A program made the translations under genes and the position numbers. A stretch of 64,000 bases of DNA. It comes from Smittia aterrima (Eukaryota > Arthropoda > Insecta > Diptera > Chironomidae). The first letter of the stretch is position 1. The number at the start of each line of letters is the position of its first letter. Shown here piece by piece: positions 30,107 through 43,300 of this stretch. The notes beneath the pieces are model-generated. The model saw nothing but the letters and a program-made list of their open reading frames with translations. It was not told the DNA's origin and searched no databases. The stretch lies in contig CP093830.1 of NCBI GenBank assembly GCA_033063855.1, positions 3,534,854 through 3,598,853 of the forward strand. The letters run 5' to 3'.

Positions 30107-33100
30107 ATGAGAATGTCTTATTCAACGTCTTACCGTCCACTTTCACAAGCTGCGACTCCAGAGGAAATTGCAAATGAAAACGACAGTCTCAGTGAGACCT
30201 CAGACCTGTTAACATCGTCATCACAAGATTCATTGGACTTGGTATTAGTTGGACTCGGAAATAAACGTAAAGTGAGACGAAAGAAACGAAGGAAGATGAG
30301 AGGCATTCAAACCTTTGAGGGAGCTGAGTCGTATGAGGTGAGAGAACGACAATTATCGAACCGGTTTGTTGATTGTACTTCATGCCACGTGCATTTCCTT
30401 CCTTCACATCGCAATAACTCAAGCAAAACTCTCGTGATCAACGAAGAGAAAGTGCGTTCGAATCAAAAGAAACAAAAAAATTACTTGACCGGTTTTGCAT
30501 AGAGCGTGAACGACCGCTCAAAGCGATTCATAAATCATCATCCGCGTTTAATGTTTTCGTTGTTTTTAATTAGACTTTCGAGGAATCCATTAGTTCACCG
30601 AATCAAAGGCGACAGATTGGCGCTGGGAGTTTTCTCGCGATTAAAATGTCGTTTGATGTAAAAAAAAAAGTTCTTTTCTCAGCATGTGATGGCCCCAAAA
30701 AACCCGTTAGTCGTGCCACATCGATCGTTACTCGCTAATTTATCCACGAGCGATAATTTGTTTATAGACTCGAGGCATGATTGCGATTTCCCGCCATTCG
30801 TTAGACACTTTCTGTTTATTCAATATTTCTTTCAATACACTTCGAATTCAAGAACGCTTCCCGTTGATGATTGCCGGGCGGTAAGAGCGTCATCGAGAGA
30901 CTCTCAAGGTAAAGCGCGAGATAAAATATTTCGTCGTCAGCATAATGCCGATAACTCGTCAAACCTGATGCTTAACGGCGCTCTGAACGTGATGCAAATT
31001 AATGCTGTGAGTGGAAAGTAAACAAACAAAGTCACCGCGAGAGATTGAAGAGAATTCATTTTCTCTCTCGCACATTCGACAAGCGGAATTTCCATGCATA
31101 TGCTTCACAGTCTTCGTTTAACCGTTGTCGTGTGCTGTGCGGGAAAATTTCGGTTCCCAAAAATTTGGATTCCTTATCAGAAGTTGTAGTGGTCGGAGGT
31201 TTTATGGTTTAACTGCTATAGCCGAGCAATTCAAAGTTTTTTCGCTTAATTGGTATCTTCAAAGGACAGAACAACTGATTGCACCGACGACACGAGAACT
31301 CTCGGACTGTGTAATTCAAATATAAAAAGTGTTTTGTGTAATTTATTGAACGAGACGACCGTGAACGAGGAAAACTTTTGTGAATTAGTCATCGGACAAT
31401 GTCGACATCTAATTCAATCGAAATTGCACAGAGCGATCAGGTAACGAGAAAAGATGAGAAGCGAATTAATTGTGAACAGCTCAGTGATCCATCACAAAAT
31501 AATTGATTTCAATTAACGCCTTTGGACAATGCGTTGCTGAGCGTTTTCTACCTGGAACTTCTGATGATAATGAAAAAATGTAAATCAAAGCAAAAGAGGA
31601 GCGTAAAAAAGTTTAAACGTTCATGTAATGAGATGTCGATAACAATCGAGCTCCGATGTTCCGAATTATTGAAATGAAGTAGAATTTAACAGTTGACAAT
31701 TAACTTTTTGTTCGCAACTGTTTGGATGGCCAGCAATACGAGGACGTTGAAATGTTCTGTTTGCTTTTTATTTGGGAAAGTTTGAAACTTTTTTTTTCCC
31801 TTCAGAACTTCAAGGAGAAGAAGTATCGCACAATATTTTAATTTATGCGGCTTATTAAACTTCTTTCCGTTCGCCGACACAATTGCGTAACTTTCAATGA
31901 AAAGAAATTAAAAGTAGCAGTTGAATAAGCAACTGAAGGGCTTTTTCTGTTGTGCAAATGTTTCAATTAAAAAAAATCAGTTTTAATTAAATTTGCGAAG
32001 AAAAATTTGAAATTATTTCCTCGTCCGCTTTGCACTCAATTTACTTTCACTTTCGATTTTCTGTCGAAGTATTTTGTGTGTTTGTGACCAGAATTAACGA
32101 CGACGTGCAACGCGATCGTTTGTAAATTCTGCAGACATCGCCGCGAATGAAACAAACAAAAATCTGAATTTCATAAAAAAAGAAATTTTACGCCTGCAAG
32201 TTGAATAAGCAGAAATGTCAACGTTGCGCAAAATGCAGTGAAATGCATCGTCAAGACCTCGGAAATTGTCGGCGACTAATTACTTGGGGAGATGAGTGAG
32301 AGTCACGCTTGTTAGAGAACCAGCTGAAATTGATCCTTCTGTGAGAATGAATTGGCAAATTGTCTTTAAAAACGTTTAAATGATGTAAACCTAATTCGTC
32401 ACTTATCGTGTTTAGGAGAAACGCAACAAATCAATTATAAGTGGCCAACGACAACAAGCGAACGTGTAAAAGTTAAGAAGAAGAAATTATTTAGATAAGA
32501 AAATTTCAAGATTAAGTTTGACTGCGAACAGTTTTACAATCGAAGAGCTTATCAAAATTGCTATTCGAGTTTAACTTTATGACAGCTTAGCTTATCAAAT
32601 TGATTAGATTTGATTGACTCTTTCAGGAATTGGTCGGATCGGCAAAAAAGCGCAAACAGTTCTTCATTCTCGGAGGACTCTGCATTCTTGCTGTTGTCGT
32701 TATCTTGGCGATCGTTCTCTCAATTGTCTTTATCAAGAAAGGCGATGACAACAAGCTCGAGGAACTGCAATTGACTGACATTCTCAATGGATTGTTACAA
32801 CCAAAGCGATTCAATGGCACATGGATTGATGATAAGAGTTTTTATTTCTGGGATTTACAAGTGAGTTACTCTTTTAGTTCTTTTTCTGCGATTATTGATA
32901 ACTTGGAATTCCTTTTTCCCATCAGAACAATTTTGTAGTTTACGATGTCATTGAGAAGAGATCTGAAATCATTGTGGATGTGTCAATGAACATTTCATTC
33001 TTCTCTGCCAGTTCTTTCGAATTCTCCGCTGATAAGAAATTCATTTTGAGTGCAACGCTCTTATCGAAAATCTTCCGTCATTCGTTCCTTGCTGCCTGGT

Positions 33101-35076
33101 CGGTTTACGATGTCGAAAATAAGAAGTTGATCCCTATTACGATCGGTGGTCAAGAAGCTCTCATTTCGCTTGTGAAATTCAATCCAGTCGATAACTCAAT
33201 GATTCTTGTTTATAAAAACAACATTTACTACAAGAAATCACCAACCGATCCTGAAATACAAATCACAAACGATGGTTCAGGAAATGTTTACAATGGAGTC
33301 CCCGATTGGGTTAACGAAGAAGAAGTTTTCTCATCGAACTCCGCAACTTGGTTCTCACCCGATGGAAAGAAAATTGCTTACATTCGATTTGATGACACGT
33401 CAGTTCATTTGATGTCGTTGCCATTTTATGGAAGAGCCGGTGATACCGCATTCCAATATCCTGAGACCATCAGCGTCAACTACCCGAAAGTCAATACCAA
33501 GAATCCTGAAGTTAAACTCTTCTACGTCGACATCTCGAACGTTGTTGATGCTCTCTCCGTTGTGAGAAGTGAAGTGGCAACTCCAGCAAGGTTCATCAAC
33601 ATACAATTGGATCACCTTATCACTTCAGTGTCATGGGCGACTAACAATGATCTCATTGCTGTTTACATGAATCGAGTTCAGAATAAAGGAGAAATCACGA
33701 AGTGCGATACATCAACTACAATAGCTAATTGCGCAGCTGTTTTGGATTTGGATGTAACAAATGGATGGGTTGAGTTCTTCTCGACTCCTCTTTACAACAA
33801 AGAAGGCAACGCAATGGTTTTCATTGGATCATCAGGAGGCTATCGTCATGTCATCTCCTTACAGTTGAATGCTCCTTTCACTCGATCAGCTCGAACTTCA
33901 GGAAACTTTGTTGTCACTGAGATTCTCGCTTATAACACTGAAGAAAATGTTATCATCTTCACAGCTAATTTAGAGAACGACAGCAAAGCTCAGCACATTT
34001 ACGCCGTAAAGAATGAAGAAGGAGCTCAAAAGACTTGTCTCAGTTGTGGAGAGTCTGGCTACACTTACTTCGCCGCTGAAGTATCAAAGTCTGGCAATAA
34101 TCTCGCTGTGACTAACAATGGACCTGATGTACCACAAGTTCATTTGTATTCGCTTAGCTTTGCTAACAACAATGTTACTTTTGTGAATCACATGGAGATG
34201 CAATCAAATGATATTTTGAGAAAGACGATTGAAGGTAAAAAGCTCCCGAGAGTCGTTTATGATAAAATCACTTTAGACAATGGATCCGAGTCGCAAGTTA
34301 TGATTTGGTTGCCTGCTGATCTTGATGAAAGTGTCCCTCATCCGATGATTGTTGAGGTTTATGGTGGACCAGACTCGTCGAGTGTGACTAACAAATGGGC
34401 GATGGAATGGGGAACTTATCTCGTGTCAGCTCATAATTTCATTTACGCAAAGATTGATGGAAGAGGTTCAGGACTTCGAGGCGACGAAAACTTGTTCAAA
34501 CTTTACAGAAAACTCGGAACAGTTGAGGTCGAAGATCAGATTGAAACCGCAAAGAAACTTCAAGAGAAATATTCTTATATCGACAAAGAGAGAACAGCAA
34601 TCTGGGGTTGGTCTTATGGTGGTTACGTTTCGGGAATGAGTTTAGCTACTGACCAAAGCAATGTCTACAAATGCGCTGTCTCAGTTGCTCCCGGTAAGTT
34701 TTTCTTTAACTAAATTAATCAAATTACTAATTTAAACTCTCCAACAGTAACCGACTGGACACTCTACGACTCAATCTACACAGAACGTTACATGGGACTT
34801 CCAACTGTTGACGACAACTTAGAAGCTTACACGAAATCTCGAATGATGAACTACGTCCAGAACTTCGAGAAGAACAACAAGACTTACATGTTAGTGCATG
34901 GAACTTTGGATGACAACGTGCATTTCCAACAAGGAATGCTTCTCGCTCGAACATTGGAACGAGAGGACATTCAATTCAAAGAGATCAGCTACCCTGACGA
35001 GGATCATTCCCTCGCCGGAGTTCGACCACATTTGTATCACTCTCTTGAGCGATTCTTCCGCGAGTGCTTTGAGTAA
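30107..35076 (+). CDS. Type II membrane dipeptidyl peptidase, DPP4 (S9B) family
   Basis: Serine exopeptidase that removes N-terminal X-Pro/X-Ala dipeptides from peptides; in flies the similar gene is omega. Exons 30107-30337, 32627-32860, 32926-34693 and 34748-35076, all phases consistent, 853 residues. A cytosolic N-terminal segment with ETSDLL and a basic cluster RKVRRKKRRK precedes one membrane span (about 89-113, FFILGGLCILAVVVILAIV...). The ectodomain has the beta-propeller, including the substrate-binding Glu pair in WVNEEEVFS (286-288). The alpha/beta-hydrolase domain has GWSYGG with Ser718, GTLDDNVHFQ with Asp799 and DEDHS with His831, so the triad is complete and the enzyme is predicted active, unlike DPP6/DPP10. 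The first exon is inferred from its phase-0 GTGAGA donor and membrane topology; an alternative first exon is possible. Confidence 0.88.
30338..32626. other. First intron of the dipeptidyl peptidase gene
   Basis: 2.3 kb without a supported exon. Several short plus-strand open frames occur, but none has a domain or matching splice phases. Alternative first exons could lie here. Confidence 0.45.
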
Positions 35077-35251
35077 TCAAGCGAAGTCGGCTTAATTCTT
35101 CCTTTCGCAAATTATTTCGCCATGAGATCCATCTGATTCGTCTCTCGATGGATATTTGCTACAATCGCGTGTTGATATTTATTTTAATTTTTGTGCAAAT
35201 GAAAGATAACAAATGTTTCGCCTAGTCACGATGGTATTTTTTAAATTGTGT

Positions 35252-35257
35252 AATAAA
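35252..35257 (+). terminator. Poly(A) signal of the dipeptidyl peptidase gene
   Basis: AATAAA 176 nt after the stop and about 70 bp before the stop codon of the converging EcKinase gene. Confidence 0.55.
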
Positions 35258-35325
35258 ATTAAAATTGTAAATGAAAATTTTCTTTGCTTTTAAATCTTCC
35301 ACCAAAGTTAAGTTTAATGTAACTT

Positions 35326-36791
35326 TTAAAATTTCATCTCATCAAGAATTCCTTTCGCATCGAGTTTGGGAAGAATTTTCTTGGCGACAGCTTGATATGC
35401 TGGATTCTGATAGATTCGTCTTTTGAAGCCCACAGATCTCTCGTCTCGCCCTTGCAGTGAAGCAAAATCTGCGTCTGCGTCCTTTGAGATCATCACAGCG
35501 TAAATCAACAAACACGATGTGAAAGCTAAGTAGATGAATGAACAATTAGTTTCTTCGTTTCTTCAGCTCGTGTCTTTCAAAACGCTTACCATAAAAAAGT
35601 TTCTTTTGATATTGAATCATGAATTCATGAAGAGACGGGAAATCTTTCATGTCGTAGTTGAGTCTGGTGAGTAAGCTCTTCAGCTCGTAGAAATAATATT
35701 GGATAAGTTCGTCCATTTTATCCTGACGAAGTTCATCAACGGTTGACGTGTACAAAAAATACTTGAAAAAGAGAGAAATTGAATTAAAGAAGCTTTGAAA
35801 GTCTCGAGAAAGTTCTTACAATCAAATCAAGTGCTGGCGATCCATAGCAAGCAAACTGAAAGTCGAGCAGCATCGCATCGACTGGAGCCCCGGCTTCATC
35901 GTAAGTGTACATTAAATTGTTTGTCCACAGATCACCGTGAGTGAGAACATGGAAATCTCCTTCATCACAATCGAAAGCTTTCTGAGCTGTTTTCACTAAA
36001 GATTTTCTCACGTTCGGAATTTTCTCTGCATAATATTCGAAGCCTTCCCATGTCGCGATTTCATCAGCAAATCCTTCGCACAAAGTCTCAAACATGACGT
36101 GGAAGACGTCAGTTTTTCTTGTGAAGAAACCAGTGTCGAATGAAGTGATTGTCTTTGGATCCTTCTTATAAACGACGGCACTCGCTGCGTGCATTCTCGC
36201 CATCTTCCGCAATGCCATTCGAATATGATCAAGGTCAAGACCTTTTGTACGATCAGCCATCGTGAACGATTTTTCTGCTAAATCTTCCAACACAATCACA
36301 TCCAAATCCTTATCGACAGCTAAGCAGTTCGGGAAAATGTTGGAGTCTTCACCGATCGACTCGAGGAGCTTTTTAAACTCAGGCAAAACGAACTTGTACA
36401 TGTCCATTTCTTTGTTCTGAACGTTGTAGTTTGACTTTCCAAGTTTCTCCATCGCCATATCACTCAACGGAAGAGTCTTCACAACGTAAGATCGAAATTG
36501 GATTGCTTTTGATTGTCCACTTTCGCTAAAGTAAGTTCCCACTCTGTACATTGTCGATGCGTAGCTGTCACCTTTTCCACCGCATGGCTGAACTTTCAAG
36601 CGATGAACTTTGAGATCATCTTTGTTGCGGAACTTTCGAAGAATATTTTCGATAAAATCTTCATTGAGCCAGTCAGGAATTTCTTCAGCACTTAACAAGC
36701 AATCGTCTTGAGGTTCCACAACACCTTTCGGAAGGATCACTTGGCTGATGACTTCGCTGCTGATCTCGAATGTGGTTCCTGCTGATGACAT
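35326..36791 (-). CDS. EcKinase / CHK-like small-molecule kinase (DUF227 family)
   Basis: Member of the insect ecdysteroid-kinase-like family, related to choline/aminoglycoside kinases; members are linked to ecdysteroid phosphorylation and detoxification, but most have unknown substrates. Exons 36791-35820, 35761-35590 and 35525-35326 give 447 residues with matching phases. The ATG at 36789-36791 (MSSAGTTFEIS) is used; the frame upstream has no ATG. Kinase signatures are present: THGDLWTNN (HGD at 285-287, Asn 291/292) and LLDFQFACYGSPALDL (Asp310), with VVKTLP as the likely ATP-lysine strand. The C-terminal helical region is complete and ends DAKGILDEMKF. It converges with the dipeptidyl peptidase gene (stops 250 bp apart; 3' UTRs likely overlap) and diverges from maf-S. 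Confidence 0.88.
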
Positions 36792-36844
36792 TTTGCTAAC
36801 GTTCACTTGAAACTGTGCGATTAGATCTGATGCTGGCGAGTTTT

Positions 36845-36850
36845 CTTATA
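36845..36850 (-). promoter_or_regulatory. TATA-like element of the EcKinase gene
   Basis: TATAAG on the minus strand, 54 nt before the ATG, with an initiator-like TCAGAT 22 nt further on (A at 36828). The spacing is shorter than the usual 30 nt, so this is tentative. Confidence 0.35.
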
Positions 36851-37803
36851 TTGCAAAGCGAATTTATTCGCTCTTATCAAATGCTCGTGATATCGCGACA
36901 TCAGTGACAAGATAAAATTATCTGAATTAATCTTATGTGCTCTGTGAACATTTTGTCAAGCCATTGAGCTTTGATTATCTGAATAGACAATCTTCGAATG
37001 AAAATCATTTCATATACATGCATAGAAGCACGTTTCGTCTCAATAAATCATCATGAATCAAACAAACTGACAACGAGACGAGAAGTGTTGGAGATGAGTT
37101 CGTTAGCAAATATTGATTTCATGCACGTTTTTCGTTAGAACTGCAATTTTGCTACTCAAATAAGTGTAGGTCGTGAATGAAGGAAGAAAAGTAATGCTTT
37201 TAAGTTCGTAAATTATAAGTTAACGTGTTAAATGCTCGTTTCACACGATGAAGAGAATGTCTCGGATGATGTTTTCATGGAAACTTGACGCGACTTATGG
37301 TTTTGGACTTATGGATTCTTCTCGACATAAAACAAGATTCGCTGTTAAGCCCCACTAACTCAGTTTTCTGTTAATACAATAATTAATTAAATTGTTTCAA
37401 TTTGATAAAAGTCATCGGCAGCCAACTTCACGCCAAAATATAAATTTGAAGCGACGAGTTAATAATTGAAGCGAACAGTGAAGCGAAATAAATAAACTGT
37501 TGAAGCGGAGTGTTACACAAAAAGAAAATTAAATATTTAATTTTAACCAAGTAAAACTTCAAGCAAAGGTTTAAAAATTATCACATTTTGTTCAGAAGGT
37601 AAATATCTACAAGATAAAGTTGAAGTGAACTTGAAATTCGATCAAAGTTATGAGTTTTAAGAGAAAAAGCGACTTGGCATTGAGCTAATCGATCGACAAT
37701 GACTTGCACTTTTAAAACAAGATTTATTCTTCATGCGCACTTCTCCGTCTCGTTTCAGAGGTTTCTACGTATAAACGCAACAGTGGAGTTCACAGATTTC
37801 AGA
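36851..37803. other. Divergent promoter region of EcKinase and maf-S
   Basis: About 950 bp between two head-to-head genes. It should contain the maf-S promoter and 5' UTR, perhaps with an upstream untranslated exon, since an acceptor-like TTTCAG precedes the first maf-S coding exon near 37758. No gene is visible. Confidence 0.5.
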
Positions 37804-38438
37804 ATGCCACAGCCAGAAATCAAACGGGAGAGGAAATCTTCATCGGTAAGTTGTTTTGTTTACATTTGCAACTTGTTGCGCATTTCCAAATAAATTTACA
37901 TTCTTAATTTTCTCTGAATTTATAGTACATGTCGGGAAATCATTGGAACCAAGTAAATATATTCACAGCTCAAATCATCGATTGCTTAATAATCTTTGTT
38001 TATTTTATTTTTAGGCTCCACTTTCGCCTTGTCCATTCCCAGACATTAGTGATGAAGAGCTGGTCTCGATATCAGTTCGGGATCTTAATCGAACTCTCAA
38101 GCTACGCGGATTAAACAGAGACGAGATCGTGAGAATGAAGCAGAGACGACGAACATTGAAGAATCGCGGATATGCAGCTTCTTGTCGTATCAAGCGAATC
38201 GAGCAGAAAGACGAACTGGAAACGGAAAAATCACAAGTAGTTGATGTATGAGTCTCACGAGAATTTGAAATTTATAATTGCTGGTTTTTCACAGGAATGG
38301 AAAGACATTGAGATGATGAATGAAGACAACATGAGGATCCGCGACGAGATCGAGATCCTGCGAGGAAAATACATTGCACTCAAGAAGTTCGCACACGAAA
38401 AGAAAATCAGTTTACCACCTGATATGGAATCTTTGTAA
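37804..38438 (+). CDS. maf-S: Small Maf bZIP transcription factor
   Basis: Obligate nuclear partner of CncC/Nrf2-type factors at antioxidant/xenobiotic response elements. Exons 37804-37845, 37926-37952, 38015-38236 and 38295-38438 give 144 residues (fly maf-S is similar in size). Visible in order: the extended homology region ISDEELVSISVRDLNRTLK, the Maf basic region RRRTLKNRGYAASCRIKR, and a leucine zipper of moderate regularity through ALKKFAHEKKISLP. There is no activation domain, as expected. Exon 2 is only 27 nt (encodes YMSGNHWNQ) and is phase neutral, so it may be optional. The start MPQPEIKRE is the first ATG near the first exon; the frame is open upstream to 37699, so a longer N terminus is possible. 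Confidence 0.93.
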
Positions 38439-38559
38439 AGATTTGACATCAACTAGTTTGGTGACGGATCAATAAGAATTAAGTTTAGTTCAAATAATTT
38501 AAGATTCCATTCCTACTTACCTTTGCTAGATTTTAAATGAAGTGATTTTTGAAGAAACA

Positions 38560-38565
38560 AATAAA
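38560..38565 (+). terminator. Poly(A) signal of maf-S
   Basis: AATAAA 122 nt after the stop codon and only 80 nt before the next gene's ATG on the same strand. Confidence 0.55.
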
Positions 38566-38644
38566 ATTAAATCAAAGAAACCTTTCGAGTTCAAACTCTT
38601 TCGCCACGTAAAGCAAATCTCCTTTGAAAAAAAAGTCAGGAAAG

Positions 38645-40248
38645 ATGCCACCGCCTTCCAAGAAACCAGAAGAGAATGCAGAGAACTGCGAACTGTCTCG
38701 AGTGCAGAAAAAGTTTTATGAGCTAACAATTGCAGACTTGAACAAGAAATTGATTACCATTCGCGCACAAAATGCAAATGTTCTGGAAAGAAATGAAGAA
38801 CTCGAAGTTGGAATGAAGCAGTTGAAGGAAGATCGAGAAGACGTCAATGCGTACGAAGTATTCTTTGAATTCACTCAAGGCTCTAACGAATTTAATTTCT
38901 TTTCAGATACTTGAATCGGACTCTCCGACAAAATGTCGTCACAATTAATGATCTTGAAGAGAAACTCACAGAACTCGCTAAAACTCGTCAGGAAGAAATA
39001 GAAAACTTCAGCAATCAAATCAAAGAATGCGAAGAGAACTTCATAATAATGAAAGAAAGTCTCAATTCAGAAATCCAATCGCTGAAAGAAAATATTATAT
39101 CGATGAATGAATCTCATGAGATTGAGTTGAAGGAGCAGGCTGAAAGAATGAAGTATGATATTGTACGCTCAGGAGTCATGGACAAGAAACGATTTAGAGA
39201 CGAAGTAGAAGAGAGAATGTTTGAAATGTCAAATGAATTTAAGAAAACAAGCCTTTTGCAAACTGCAGGTTCAACGCAACGTTTACTGCGAGAGAATATC
39301 GCATTGAACAATGAAATGGATCGAATGGTGGCCACTCAGAATCGGCTCAAAGAAAAGAATGCGGAAATGATGAAAGCTCGACGTGCAATGGTTGCTGAGT
39401 ATGACAAAAGAGAAGCTGAGATCGTGCGACTGATAAAAACTTGTGACCAACGTCATGAAGTCATCGAGAAATTAGTTACCGAATGTGAAAATATTAAGGA
39501 ACAGAATCTTGGCTTAAGAGAAGTCATCCTGAAGCACGAAGACGATCACAGAATTGCAAAAGTCAATGAAGTTGTTTTGAAAAGTCTGAAAGAGAAAATT
39601 ATTATTCTAGAGCAGCTCATTCGAGTGATTGACTCAGATAGACAAATGCTGAAAAGTGACGCAATTTACAATCGTCAGGAACTGAATAGAGTTTCGAAAA
39701 TCATCAAAAATATTGATTACACAGTCAAGTCGGTAATCACAGAACAAAGTGACGATGATGATGCAGCTTTCCGTGATTGGCAACGTAAGAATCTTCTCAA
39801 AAACTTACAGGAGATTCTCGAAGATTATGGAAAGCATGGAAGGAAGCCGTCGCTTCAAACTATTCCATCGACGAATGATTTCCATCATCGCGAAGATCTC
39901 GGAATAATCCCGAATGAAAATGTTCTGAAAGAACCAAAAGCCAAACTCAATTCAATGCTCGCTACGCCTTCTATTCAATCAATCGAAGTTTCCGATGACG
40001 AAATTAAATCCGAATCATATTGTGAACTCCTCGATCCTGTTAGTGCAACTTCTTCTTTGTTAATGGAACATTTCGGTTTTGAAAACGATTCATCCGATGC
40101 TGATCTCGATGAAGATTCCCAGGAAAACTTCACTGGTGTTATTATCGCTGCAGATGTGAATAACGATGAGACAAAAGACGACTCTATTGAAGTTGATGAA
40201 GAGTCCACAGGAAGCGTCGGTCGCGAAACTTTCGAAACTTTAAATTAA
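38645..40248 (+). CDS. Coiled-coil protein, DUF4515/BBOF1-like
   Basis: Predicted axonemal/basal-body coiled-coil protein resembling vertebrate basal body orientation factor 1 (BBOF1/CCDC176), a ciliary doublet-associated factor. Exons 38645-38850 and 38907-40248 give 515 residues. The ATG at 38645 starts MPPPSKKPEEN; the frame upstream has no ATG. Residues about 20-370 are almost continuous heptad-type coiled coil. The block SLLQTAGSTQRLLRENIALN matches the family's signature with ST...RLxxENxxLN. An acidic, Ser-rich tail of about 145 residues follows (for example EQSDDDDAAFRDW, DSSDADLDEDSQ). Its start lies about 200 bp after the maf-S stop, so its promoter is very short or internal to maf-S. 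The family match is from memory; another ciliary coiled-coil family is possible. Confidence 0.68.
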
Positions 40249-40333
40249 ATCTCTGGAAATGATTGAAATTGTTTTTGTTTTATTAATGACTTTCCTCATA
40301 AAATCGATAGCTCGCTTCGTCCTGTGATTTTTC

Positions 40334-40339
40334 AATAAA
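40334..40339 (+). terminator. Poly(A) signal of the BBOF1-like gene
   Basis: AATAAA 86 nt after the stop codon. Confidence 0.5.
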
Positions 40340-43300
40340 CTGAAACAGTGATTTCCTCGTCGGTATTTTTATTTCAATCGGAGAGCTTTCGAAAGCTCGC
40401 TCAATGCAATTTTATCGTTTCCATTTTCCATAATAAAACCATTAACCAATCATGCTTTTCCATTTAATTCTGCTTTGCTTTCATATTTTAAATCCAGAAA
40501 AGCTTTAAATGTTGTAAGCCTGCATCATCAAAATTCCAAGCCAGTCTCATTCAAATCGCGTTCTGCTCTAGCGAAAAATCGATAAATTTGACTGTCGTGC
40601 AATTACTGGTCGTTATTGTGATGGATTTGACTGCATTAACTAAACTTAACTTAATTTCCATCGCTTGGACAGATGTTTGTTTATGTTGATGGTCCCAAAT
40701 GAATTCACTCGACCTAAAATAGAAATGGAGTGTTCACAAAGAAGGTCAGTCCCCGAAAGCTCATCTGAAAGCAACGATAAACATTAAAGGAAACATTAGG
40801 CTTTTAATTTTTTTTCTATCCTCACGGCTTTTCTCATGTTTTCTCTTTATTTTTCATCTAAATTGGATTAATGTAATGTAAATACAATATTCATGTTAAT
40901 TAATTATGATTATAGTTGTTTTCTTGTTTTCCTTAATTCTTTTACTTGTTAATTTTCTCGAATCGTGAATCAAGGGACTGTTGTTGTTTTACATTTTCTT
41001 ACAATTTACTGTCGATTACTCGAAGCAAACTTATGAACTTCTCCTTGCATGGGATTTACTCATGAACGATGTGTAAGTTTGTAGTAAAAATTGGTAAGTT
41101 CTACTTGGTAATTCTTCCCCCATCCATCCTTTAAAATATGCTCTTCTTATCGCATTTTCTTATCATTTAGTTTATTTATGTTTTCTTGTTGTGTTTCTTA
41201 CATCGGGCACCGAAATGATATGTTTCGAATTTATTTTTGTTTCCATTTGATTTTTCTCATTGACCATTAACGAACTCGGCGCTCAAATTTGCTTCATTTG
41301 TTGTATCAAGCTTTGTTTTAATTATTTTCTATCATGATAAAGGTTTCTTTCTCTCGAAAGGAGTTTCCTTCTTTGTTTGTGGGAGTTTTGTTTCTTCAGA
41401 CTTGGCTTGGGGCGTGCGTGGGATATGTCAATGTTTTTTTAAATGAATATTCACCCACGCAACCGCTCTCGACTTTGTTTTGTTTGTTCCTGAATTGGTC
41501 TTGTGCATTTGATAGAATAAATCATCAAACTGATTAATTTATCCGGTAATTGTGAACGGTTTACTTGCTTTGTGCTTCCTCCAAATTGATTCGAAGATTA
41601 AATCGAGAGCATTCCAAAGCGTCACGAATCTGAGAAGGGATTGCTGCTTAGATATTTCCGGTCGTTTCAATAAAATTTATTTTCTCGACTCCCATCGCAA
41701 GTCCTTAAATCGAAGAAACAAAAACCTTTCCCTTCCTTTCGAGTTTTGCTGTTACGTCTCATTCTGTCTATCACATTCAATATTTTATTCAATACGTTTC
41801 TCATCTCCACTAAACACTCTACAAAGACCCGAATAAAAAAAACATTCAAAACCCTTTTCAAATATCATTAGTCCTTGCCTCGTTTCCCCAATTTTCATGG
41901 AAGAATTTCCGAAGGAATTTCGACTTTTGATTCTCTATCTTCTAGAAAATTGTAATGAGCTTCATTAGCCGATAAAATAAAACTTTGTTTTGAAAGCTGA
42001 TATGTTTCTGACGTTTTAACTTCATTCAATATGTTTACTATTCTCAAAAGAATTTTAATTGATGTTGCCGCAATCACCAGCGAAAAAAAAATCCGCTTCA
42101 TCATCGACCGCGGCTTCTCTTCATTCGAATCTTCTTCGCTTGAAAACGAGGTGAACTCTCTTTTATCTTTGGTTAGTTATCGTTAAGGTTTCATTCACCG
42201 GATGATGGTGACTGGGCAAGAAAAAGTACGGCAATGAACTCTCGGCACGAGTCGAAGTTTTTTTTCTTTTGTCTAAAAACTCTTGCTGTGTCTCATAATT
42301 AATATAAATTCATAAATAGCAATCGCTAAATTTTTACTACACATTGAAAATTGGACGGAATGTTTAATAATTTCAAATCGTCGATCTCATCGATTTCAAT
42401 TTGACGACGAATCATCGTAGATTTTCACATTTTAAAGCTTCATCTCGAATGAGAGTGACTGAGACGAGCAGAAGCTTTGCATTTGACAGGGAACGATTTT
42501 TTTGGATTTTTGCAAGTCTGCCTGGTTGTCAATGGCAACTTTTGTAGCTCCTGCTTCGCTGTTTCACTCTCAAGACTTCACTTTAGTTTAATTTATTTAT
42601 TTAAAGCACACGAAACCGACGGAGACGTGAAACGAGAGCTTCTCGGTTCTTGTCAAAAACTTCAACCGGTAATCCAAAAGATTTAACTTTTTCACAGTTT
42701 CATAATCTCGCGATTAATCATAAGAATTATTCTCCCCCTCTCTCTCTCCCTCAAACCTCACTCGGCCGTCTCCGTCAGATTCCCCATAATTAAATATTTC
42801 TATCGCTCCCACGCACACAAACACGCTATGTATAGAGATATCAATTTTAATTGCTAGATCATGTAATAATTTTCCAAATGGAGATTACAAATTACAGGCA
42901 AACTATAATTTTATTCCACTGCTCTATGATTACACGTTATCTCTGTAGGTAATTACAAATCAATTACGCGAATGTGAACAATAAGCGAAGTTGGAAATAT
43001 TTCTCAAAAGTCTAAATGAAAAATAAAAAATTGTTCAGTGCGAGATTGATGAATAAAAAGCTTCGAAGATAAGAAGCTTAAAAGCTTCAGATTATCTCAA
43101 AAAAGCTCAACAAGCTCAACACTGTACGCCAAAAAAACAAAAACGCAGAGTTAGCAATAAATAATTCAAGAAAATAACTTAGAACTCTAAAAATATTAAT
43201 TGAACTTAACTGTGAATAATTTAATTCGGCAAAGTCTGCAATGAATTTTCGACTTCCGGTCTTTTTTTTTTCTATAAAATAGTTTTAGTTCTTTTTCTCA

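Noticed and set aside
30107..30502. Frame 30107-30502 as an independent 131-residue gene
   Set aside because: A phase-0 GTGAGA donor at 30338 and the need for a cytosolic N terminus on the dipeptidyl peptidase make it better explained as that gene's first exon.
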